From assembly GCA_021029095.1 (NCBI GenBank), contig JAJOHG010000160.1, positions 1 to 57,626 of the forward strand: a DNA stretch of 57,626 nt, in the 5' to 3' direction. Of this stretch, positions 49,347-57,626 are shown piece after piece. The notes beneath the pieces were generated by a model. That model was not told the origin of the DNA. It saw only the letters and a program-made list of their open reading frames with translations, and ran no database searches. The translations under genes and the position numbers were made by a program. Origin of the DNA: Phellopilus nigrolimitatus. Lineage: Eukaryota > Basidiomycota > Agaricomycetes > Hymenochaetales > Hymenochaetaceae. Each line of letters begins with the position of its first letter. The stretch's first letter is position 1.

Positions 49347-49683
49347 CGTGGTAGGTTGCTAGTACGCCGGACTCGGCGTGACCTAAAGATGATCGGACAG
49401 GAAATGGCGCGCTCCTCGCTGCTTATTACTGTCCCTGTAACTATCGTGCCGGAGGTGTCAGAAACACCGCCCATTCCTACTTATCCTATACGCCTCGAAA
49501 ATGATTTCGCTCATGGCTTTACAACAGGATTAAATGCCTGAGCAGAACACCGAGCGATACCGAGCGCCTGCGAAATCGTGTCACCACAGCATTATATAAG
49601 CTGAGGCAGGAACGCGCTGAACGTGGATATCAAAATTATTGAAATAAATAGTTACGCGGAACGTGCCACAGCTACGCATAGTT
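49347..49683. other. Intergenic region upstream of DDX41, downstream of ALG5
   Basis: No gene. It should contain the DDX41 promoter and ALG5 terminator, but no specific motif is convincing. Confidence 0.5.
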
Positions 49684-50799
49684 TTACTGAGCCTTCAGCT
49701 TCTTAGGGACAGTCCATCTACCAGTAAGCTGATTCGCGCGAAGGATAAGCAAATCTCTAAACATAAATAAAGAATCCCTCATCAATCGCAGCTTGCTCTC
49801 TGGTATTTCCGACCAATTGATAGGTACCTCCGCTACTGGTATCTGGAGCTGTTTTGCCAAAAGAATGATTTCCACATCGAAAATCCAACCCTTTAGATGC
49901 TGAATGGGGAAGATAGCCCGCGCTGCTTCGCGAGTGAATAGCTTGAATCCGCATTGCGTGTCATTGATATGTCCGACACCCACAAGACGTAGTGTGAGGT
50001 GCAAAGCGTACATAGCCATATTGCGAAGAACAGAACGCTGGAGGATGGTGTTAGGAACACAATAAAATATTAAAAGGAAAAAGAGAAAAAGAAAAAGACC
50101 TTGACTACCACCTCGGTTTTCACGAGATGTGCGCGACTGCCTACCACCACTGCAGGTTCATCATTGGGCGCTATTCGGTCCATTTCCTTCCACAAAACCT
50201 CTAAGTCTTCAAACCGACTCGCTCCGTCTGCATCGACCATCAGAAGGCGACGCCCCCGGCTGTATAGCATGCCATGCCTCACAGCGCCTCCCTTTCCGAT
50301 ATTCGTCTCGAGCGTGATGACTCTAATGTCCCACGACTTGTACTTCTCGGCGAGGTTCAGCGCCGTGTCTGTCGTCTGGTCTGATGAGCCGTCGTCGACT
50401 ATAACAATTTCGCGGGAACGGCTTTTGTATGCGGGTTTAGATAAGTGCTTGATTGTGGAGTCAAGCATGGACGGAAGTCGTGGCACTTCATTGAAGGCAG
50501 GTATGACAATGCTCAGGTCCACATTCGCGGTTGGCGTGGTGCGAATATCCGGTAAGTCCTGAGGCGTTTTCGGAGAGGTTGCAGAGCGATATTTTTTCTC
50601 TGACGGCAGAGCATCGATTGGCGGCGGAGACAAAAGCACGAGGGCAGCGTAGATCTGTTTGCATAGTTCGTTAAAAACACGAGCATAGTCCACGAGCTAA
50701 TACCAACACACGCACACAACAGAGGGAAGCCAAGAAAGTCAACCCTACACCAAGCATCAACGAAAGATATGTAACGTCGGCCATGTTAGCCATCGTCAT
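49684..50799 (-). CDS. ALG5: ALG5, dolichyl-phosphate beta-glucosyltransferase
   Basis: It makes dolichyl-phosphate-glucose at the ER membrane, the donor for the three glucoses added to the N-glycan precursor. The start ATG at 50799 gives an N-terminal membrane segment (YLSLMLGVGLTFLASLC), joined over a 61-bp intron to IYAALVLLSPPPIDALPSEK. GT2 motifs: SIVIPAFNEVPRLPSML, IVIVDDGSSDQT, NIGKGGAVRHGM, MVDADGASRF (metal-binding Asp), and after a second intron INDTQCGFKLFTREAAR and WIFDVEI. It ends KKLKAQ at a TAA. A GTG in the second exon can look like a start, but an upstream in-frame TAG and the intron signals argue for the exon-1 start. Length and motifs fit an intact gene. Confidence 0.93.
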
Positions 50800-50958
50800 T
50801 GCTCGCGGAAGGAAAAGAATGCAGGGGTCCAGGTTTCTGAACCCGAAGTCAGAGCTAGTAACGAGGGACTGACGTGTCAGAGCATACCGCGTGCACTGGA
50901 CTTACGCATGTTACCGCGACTTTCTATTCACAACAGGCGAGGGCAGGCAGTTCCTCAT

Positions 50959-53900
50959 TTATGAAAACATAGAAATACATTTCGCTTCTATATCCGCTTC
51001 ACTATCTTTCCATCCTTGATCCAGATTGTCCTTGCAGAGTGCATTAATGTTAAAAATAAATATAGATTTGCGCGTGCTATTGTCCATGCTCGCTTTCGTG
51101 GAGGCTTTGAACGGCGGATTCTCCAACCATTCCTGGATCAAATGCTGATCAACGAAAACGACGCCGCGTTCTATGGGATCAGATTCAGGTCTTTTGTTTG
51201 CTTGCTGAAACCACCCGCATCCAAGAATGAAGGCCGAAAGTGAATGAACGAGTTTCGGTCCGATCACTTCTTCAATGAGCGACCTGTCGTGAACAGTGGG
51301 ATTAAAGGGACTTGGTGTCCATATGACAGATCTTCGCAGAAATCTAGCGAATGGGTGGGTATCATTCGACTCGCATGTCCGATTTTCGCCATTAGCTAAT
51401 TCAAAGAAAGTATGAGATACTGAATATGTAGAAAATAAGAGGATTGACTGTACTCAGAAACGAAGAAATTTGCCGTTCATTGATATTCGATGCAAACCCG
51501 ATACTTGCAGCACTCAATTCTGCAGTGAAAATGGTACTCGTGTTGGGCAACTTGGACCTGGTCAATTTAGAATTGGTCAGTGATATCAAAGGTCTGATGG
51601 GCGTTTCAATCCGTCTTGCTGAAGAAATGAGATCGGGTTTCGTCTGTACGAGGCTATTCTCGCCTATACATGTTTGTTTCTGAACTCGAGGGACTCCAGA
51701 CTGTTCTTGCCATTCATTAGCTCGCACGTCACCGGCTTTTTTGATTTTGCGTACCCAGAACCCTTCCGTCTTTTTCCTCCTCTCCGCATTTTTAGCGCCT
51801 GGAGAGTTTGGTTCCCCCCATAAAACGTTGCACCAATCATCAATATCTTTATGAGGTTTGTCTTTACCAACAGCGTTGCGCGCAATTCGGTCGAATTCTG
51901 GTTGGTTAAGGGCTACCAGACATTATTATTATAGGGGGGATTGAAGGATAAGGGGATATACCTTCATGCCAACTGCGATCTCCCGCCCGGTATACTTTGC
52001 TTATTCGAGGAAATCGAGGTTCATAGAACTGCGTCGACTGTTAGCCTAAGTTGATCACGAAATAAAAGGAATAGACAAACCTCTGCATTACCTGATTTGA
52101 CGAAACCTGCTCCAAATATCTCGACGAGCAATGGCGTAGAGAGTACTACGGAGGGGTCTTCTAAATTCGAAGATACATGGAAAGTGAAAGCAAGCTTCTC
52201 GATATCTTCCGTTGAAATAAACTCCACAGGGCTCGTTGACTTGACAAGAAAATCCAACTCTTCAAGTTGTTTTCGATTAAGACCGTACGAGACCGTGAAA
52301 TATACTTCAAAATGAGGTTTTGTCTCGGACTAGAGCGGTACCGCGTAAGATTTTTTTTTGAGGGATAATGCGAGAACTGACCACGGGTTCGTTACTGAGA
52401 ACACCGATATAAAACGTGGTAAATGTTGCCGTAGGAACTGAATGTGAAATATGTAGACTTTGGTCTCAAAACATCAGGAAAGACGTTTACCCCGGAGATC
52501 CCTGCCTCGCTCTTTCTCCCACACTGCCCCAACAATTGCAAGGTCCACACTGTCTCCGTAACCCGGGATGTAGTCCTTCTTTAGCTAGTTAACCCACGGT
52601 TAAGACATCTCAAACTCAGAGTCAGAGATGAACACTAAAATACCTTGACCCATGCGCTACGCCAGTCTGCATATTTTCCATCCGATGCTTTCAGAACTAG
52701 TCCCTCCTCATGATTAGTGATACACGACGTGAATGTCTGCTGAAGCTTCTTCAACCCGGAGGCTATAGAATTTACAGCTGACAAGGTGATTTCCTCCCGG
52801 CGTGCAATGAAGGCGTATTGCGGGATGGTACAGATAACACGTTCAAGGACAGACCGACGGGTCGAATACACATCGAAGAGAAGAGAGCGTCCGTTCAGAA
52901 ATAGGATGTCGAAAAAGACGATGGCAAGATGGCCTTCAGCGTCAGACGGCAGTAGATTCAATCTCTCTTTATACCTAAAACAATCGGGAAAGATTCAAAT
53001 ATACGCGCTAATGATAGCAGGGTTAATTACTTACTGGGTTTCGGCGCGCGATTGACGATTTCGTGATCGAGCACCATATGCCGTCGATTCCACGAGTTCA
53101 CGGATTCGCCAGAACTCTTTATTTCCATGCGTAAGTTTCTCTTGTAGAAAATCCCTCGTACACTACGTACCATCAATGCCAGTGTTCTTGTCGTATGCTA
53201 CCATCTCACCCTCAACTATGATTGATGTAATTGCTTCCTTGCTTCGGGAAGCAGCCCGCACAGGAACTCTTGTCAAATCTCTCTGGGGTAGACCGAGCGC
53301 TTCTCTTATAATCCTAGTTATCGAGTCAGAAAGTAGTAACAAAAGAGGGTTGTTTCACATACCAATGTGTTGCTATTCGATCCAAAGTCGAGTCTCTTTT
53401 GCTTTTACTGAATATTGTAATCTCGGACCGTCCTTCTTCGTCAACTATGACATGAATCTGCATCCTTGAAATAGAACCAGTCGTGATATGAAGACAAAAT
53501 CGGAAGAGCAGGTTGTTACCGACCGTTCCCCGTCGTATTTGACCTCTGCCCAGACTGAGGCATCGGATTTGAAATGACTCAACGCGTTGGCACAACCCAG
53601 ACCTTTGATACATTTAGGTATCTATTGATGAAACATCTTAAAACTTCTCGCGAGTTAGAAATCCAATTATCGCACTTGAATGGGTATGTTGAGCCTTGGG
53701 TAAAAGTCTCTGGAGTTAGTCGTTTCCGAAAGATGTATCGCGTCTTCCAGAGTCGACTGAACTCTATAGCAATTTAGTAGCGTGCACGAGGGATCCCAAA
53801 CTCGCATCGCTTCATGCAAGGACAGAACATGCAGCGCGTTTGTATTGAATTCTACGAGTGCTTCAAATGTTGTCATGTTCCAAATTGGATAGAGAATGGG

Positions 53901-54631
53901 CCTGAGATCTTTCAGTATAATTTGCGTGAGCACGGCGGCCTCATAGGGGCCTATCGAGCTGTAGGCATCTCGTAGTATATCGTTCCGCGATCGAGCAGAG
54001 ACCGCTGTCGCTCGGAGACTTGATATAGAAAAGCTCGATTTCGAAGCCAACTCATCTAACAGTATGTTGATATCTTCGACAGTCTGAGGTCCCACGTAAT
54101 CGTCCGCAACCTATTTAAATCGATAAGAGACAGAGACAGAGAAATAACAGAGAACGATACTCACGTAGGAGGAAACAGACAGCAAACTAAACACTACGTC
54201 TCCGAGACACGCGGCACCTGATGAAGAATTTGCCCAATTTTTTAAATTTGCTCCTCGACCATCCGGTTTATCACACATGCCCAATACTTTGGTAAGACTC
54301 TGCGCCAAGCGCCTTTCTTGCATATCATACTTGCGCCGTTGATCTTCTTGAGGAAAGAGCATGCGGAACAGAACAGACGTTGTGCCCAGTGGCGGTTGAG
54401 GGAACCGACGACGCAGTTCCATTACCCATCGTTGAAAAACGACGACGCATTTAGACTGTGATGTAGTAATGTCTCTTTTTCTAGACTTAACGGGACTGGG
54501 TTTTATATTTGCAAGCTCGCGACAGAGCGACGCAAAGCTAAAGGAAAAGCCACCATAGTAATTGAGTTCGGATTTCACTGCAATTATCGCGTGGCTCACA
54601 ATGAAAATGGAATTTGCGTGTAGCCGTTCAT
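50959..54631 (-). CDS. LIG4: LIG4, DNA ligase IV (non-homologous end joining)
   Basis: It seals double-strand breaks in NHEJ with XRCC4/Lif1. The probable start is ATG at 54631 (MNGYTQIPFS, then an intron, FFASLCRELANIKPSPVKSR). The DNA-binding domain follows (RWVMELRRRFPQPPLGTTSV, DMQERRLAQSLTKVLGMCD). The adenylation domain has the active-site KYDGE at about 53540, then QIHVIVDEEGRSEITIFSKS, VEGEMVAYD, FFDILFLNG, motif IV NHEEGLVLKASDGKYADW and motif V WVKVKKDY. The C-terminal half carries a ligase IV-like linker and BRCT-type sequence ending GCGWFQQ, RGVVFVDQHLIQEWLENPPF and a stop at 50959. More than ten short introns, no breaks seen. Exact borders of the last exons are approximate. Confidence 0.9.
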
Positions 54632-54954
54632 ACTGAGAAGACAAGAAGAAAGAATCGGCAGAGAAAGCGATTGCAGCGATCATACAGTACAATCGACCAG
54701 CGACCAGTAACAACCGCCGAGGTTAAACTGAGACAAAACAAGAGCCGAGACGCGCAGCTTACAAAGGAAAGAGCGGAGTTGACACGTACTCTTGTTCATT
54801 CTCCGATTACTCGTGGGGGAAATGATGTAATCACATCCATACCTTGAGAAATCAGTCGATTCGCGTGTCTTCCGCAACGGTAAGTAAAAGTGAAAGAACA
54901 CATTTAAACGTCTACGAGGATGACCTAGGATAGCAAATGCTACCGTAATAAAAA
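54632..54954. other. Intergenic region between LIG4 and the MscS-type channel gene
   Basis: No gene. It presumably contains the LIG4 promoter. Short open frames here have no protein character. Confidence 0.5.
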
Positions 54955-57626
54955 TTAAAAATTCGCCCCTCCAATCCTAAAAGTAGGTCCTGGACCAGGC
55001 GCTCTATAGACTTCATCCTGGTGGAATCCTGCATTTCCAAGCGACTCCCTCGACTGACCGAACATGCTTGATTGACTGACCTGGCGAGAAGGCACATCCA
55101 GCTGATTGTTTCCATAAGGCGGATACTTCGGCAACAAAACTGGCTGTATGGGAAGAGTGTACGTGATGTCAAGCTCCTCAAGTACAACCTTCAAATTACG
55201 CATGAATAGCGTTCGACGCGCCCAGCGTCCGCCCCAGTCCTGCCAATTTGGGCGGTCTAGGAAAATTTTATCATCTGCAGAATGCCCACATAAAAAAATT
55301 CGGCTCACGCTCCATCGCAATAACGAGGGTTATCGCGTTTTGATATTCCATTTTATCAATATTGACAAGCACATTGGACCACTCCCGGTTATTTTGAGAA
55401 ACGTATGTCTTTAGGTCTACTCTGAAGCGTCTCGATAGCTTCTAGAGGTGTATCATATGAGACCATAATGTTCGTGGTCTCCCACCTGGGACATTCAATC
55501 AGTGAAGACAACCAATGAAGATGATAATGGCCGAAACGCACATTGAATTGCTTCGCCTTAGATTGTGAACCAATTTGGTACTTGCCAAAAGTGAGTTCGG
55601 CGCGATGATCTCTTGCCCATCGACTCGGCGAAAAGTCGTAGAGAACAAGCCAAACTCGCGAACGAACGATAAAGGCTGGACACATACTTTATATCAATGA
55701 CGATACAGAGGCAGAGGAACCCTTACCTGATCGTCAATAAGAACCAGATCACCCACGTCGAATACGTGAGTGGAAAAAATGAAGATGAGCTAACAGGATA
55801 ATCAGCACTTCAAAATTTAATCCGCAAGCAGGGAATGCTCACTGATTCAAACAAAGTTTGGGCCGAGTTCCCGAAGATGAAGGAGAAGCCAAGAACGATC
55901 GTCGCCAAAGGCACGAGTGACGCAACGGTGTTGCCTCTATTGAAAATCAGAAGGCAGCAGAAAATAATGCCCAAAAGAGCAACAGTAACTAAAACTGCGT
56001 CTAGCTTTGCGACAGCACTACCAACATCCTACAAAAACAATCAGATCAAACTTATAAAAAACTACAAAGTGTAGATTCACTCGCCTTTAAACTAGAGATA
56101 AGTGCCTTGCGTTCCCGATAGATGCGCTGGACGGCCTCGCGCATTTCCTTCTTCGTAATATCACCGTTGTCATCTTTATCGAAGACAGCAAATGCTGCGG
56201 TCTGCCGAAGGAGTCTATGATATGATAGCGAGAAAATGTCAGACAAGACTTACCGCCTCAGCCGTGGAACGGAAGTAGGGATAAAAATCTGAAACGTGCA
56301 AGAGAGCAAGAATTAGATGCGGTAGAATCAGTTGTACGTTTAACTGACCTTCTACAATAAGGTAATCCCTTGCCGGATGAACATTACTTAGCGATGCGAA
56401 CAGCTGCCTTGCAAGACGCCTAGCGGAATGGAGACCAGTAATTTCACCCCCTCGGTTGAATTTACTGTCTTTTAGCGCAACCTGACCAATAGCGTCGCCT
56501 AATTGATCAACAATCATGGCAGCTACGGCCTTGCGGCGCCTTTTCCTCCCCATCGCTGATTGTTTGCCACCTTGCAGATCGCCGGCTGCGTCTTCGGGAG
56601 GAACAGGCTCCATGCACAGCTCTTTGTTCAACATGTCCATCGACGCACTTCTCGAGCCGCCTAAACTGGATTTATGTCCTTTCTTTCTGTTCAGAAGGTA
56701 AGGCATCTTCTTTGTCGCTACAGGTTGCGCGTTGGACAGACGATCCAAAGCCTTCAGAGCAAGCTTGTTCTCAGCCAGTCTGTCGGCAAGTGCCTTCTGA
56801 TGGAAGCGAATGGCGACAAAACGAAAAAAAGCTTTTCTACTAGTAGTATTAAGCTCGCCGCAAAAAGTGCCTTTTGAAAGTGACCATTAGTAGATAGACG
56901 AGGAATAGACAATCCGCGTGATCGCCATTTCTTACCTGTATGACCCGATTAATGATGACCCAGTAAGACCCACGGATGAGAGCGATGAAGTGCTGCGCGC
57001 ACAACAGAGAGAGCGATCCAAGACCATGAAACATCGAGCGTAAGCTTCAGCCACCCAGAAACCGCATATACTAGCTATTATAGAAGTCAAATACGCATTT
57101 CTGTATATTGAAAGTATAACGTACTTCTAATTGAGTTTTCAGATTCTCCACTTGTCCGCGCGGAAAAGCGTGACAATGAAAACGACAAATCTTGGGATGA
57201 GATCGACAACGAGATACGTAGCAGAGGCTGCTGCCCAGGAAATGGACAACCATAGTGACCAAGCATGCACATGGGGACGAGCGGGGGCTGTCGTGAAAGC
57301 GGAAATGCGTGACGAGAAGGGGAGTGATGAGGACACCAGCACCAAGGACAGCGACCAGAAACGTCCTGATAGGCCTGGAAAGTTTCATGAAGAGGCCATA
57401 TATCTTCCTACCTCGTCTGGTTTTCCGCTTCGTCTCCAAGTCCTTCGTATCCACGCCGTCATCTTCCGCCTCCCAATCAAATTCGTCGGACGAGTTTGTC
57501 TCTGTATCTGAAGGCGAGTCATTGGCAGCAGACTTGTTAATGATCTCGTTGAAAGTAACAGAGGGGTCTTCGGACTTGTAGTCGTGTATCTTCAGATTGA
57601 TGGGCGACTGCGAGTCCGATTTCGAG
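54955..57626 (-). CDS. EF-hand mechanosensitive channel of the MscS/Msy1-2 type, 5' end off the window
   Basis: Fungal Msy-type MscS channels sit in ER or nuclear membranes and respond to membrane tension and calcium. The minus strand begins beyond 57626 with an acidic disordered stretch, then TKRKTRRGRKIYGL and membrane segments (IRTFLVAVLGAGVLITPLLV, WSLWLSISWAAASATYLVVD). Next come LDRLSNAQPVATKKMPYLLN, RRKAVAAMIVDQLGDAIGQV, and an EF-hand with all ligand positions (DKDDNGDITKKEMREAVQRI). The MscS core follows (FGNSAQTLFES-type pore region, VFDVGDLVLIDDQ, RRVDGQEIIAPN-type blocks in short exons), then ETTNIMVSYDTPLEAIETLQ, RPNWQDWGGRWARRTLFMRN and LEELDITYTLPIQPVLLP. It ends GGANF at 54955. 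Many short introns, no breaks seen. Confidence 0.88.

Noticed and set aside
50070..50693. ALG5 starting with a GTG at 50693.
   Set aside because: An in-frame TAG lies just upstream, and a good intron plus an upstream ATG at 50799 gives the expected N-terminal membrane segment.

Overview
The window looks like a filamentous basidiomycete genome, most likely an Agaricomycete. Real genes carry several 45-70 bp GT-AG introns, exons are GC-rich, and the gene families (two-BTB proteins, PCL-type cyclins, Ge-1-like Ser/Pro-rich proteins, Agaricomycete-style bZIP tails) fit that group. No database was searched; all family names come from reading translated motifs.

Layout. 1-3.1 kb: a frame-broken PCL-type cyclin and a well-preserved VPS72/YL1 gene, both on the minus strand. 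3.4-6.4 kb: fragments, including a GH16 piece lying inside a P5A-ATPase (SPF1-like) piece. 6.7-9.0 kb and 17.1-17.7 kb: two parts of one Ty1/copia pol, split by an 8,115-bp insertion (element A, 8990-17104). 17.7-19.06 kb: a GT69 mannosyltransferase fragment and remnants of the same element family. 19.06-27.3 kb: a second large element (D) in the opposite orientation. 27.3-32.7 kb: mostly non-coding, with satellites and an actin relic. 32.7-35.9 kb: two short non-coding elements (B, C). 34.7-43.1 kb: a DNA transposon with a Tc1/IS630-like helix-turn-helix fragment, filled by nested insertions that include an LTR-like element and a 2.4-kb hAT-like element carrying host gene pieces. 43.1-46.9 kb: STT3/SulP and cyclin fragments cut by two MITEs. 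46.96 kb to the end: an ordinary, intact minus-strand host block, DDX41/abstrakt - ALG5 - LIG4 - MscS-type channel.

Main result. Elements A, B, C, D and F share either or both of two unrelated ends: a 5' end beginning CTTGGGTAGTGGCC and a 3' end finishing GTCAGGG(C/A)TCGTAA after a small hairpin. At every junction that can be read, the insertion lies between an A and a T. For A the interrupted copia frame is recovered exactly when the insert is ignored. For D and F the uninterrupted site can be read in a paralogous copy (element B). There are no terminal inverted repeats between the two ends and no target duplication. This is Helitron-like, rolling-circle-like behaviour, but the ends are not the canonical TC...CTRR.

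A and D are mosaics of captured host gene fragments. Both contain LHS1/GRP170, importin-beta, a Ge-1/EDC4-like fragment and a two-BTB gene in the same order next to the same 3' end. They differ in the 5' half: SWI3/RSC8 and RPL26 in A; SNF2, DBP2, class II myosin and bZIP in D. Because A and D face opposite ways, the window contains a giant inverted repeat with arms of about 4.5-4.7 kb. Most captured pieces are broken, several by stop codons that single C-to-T or G-to-A changes would explain. No Rep-helicase, complete transposase or complete retroelement is present, so mobility would have to be supplied from elsewhere.
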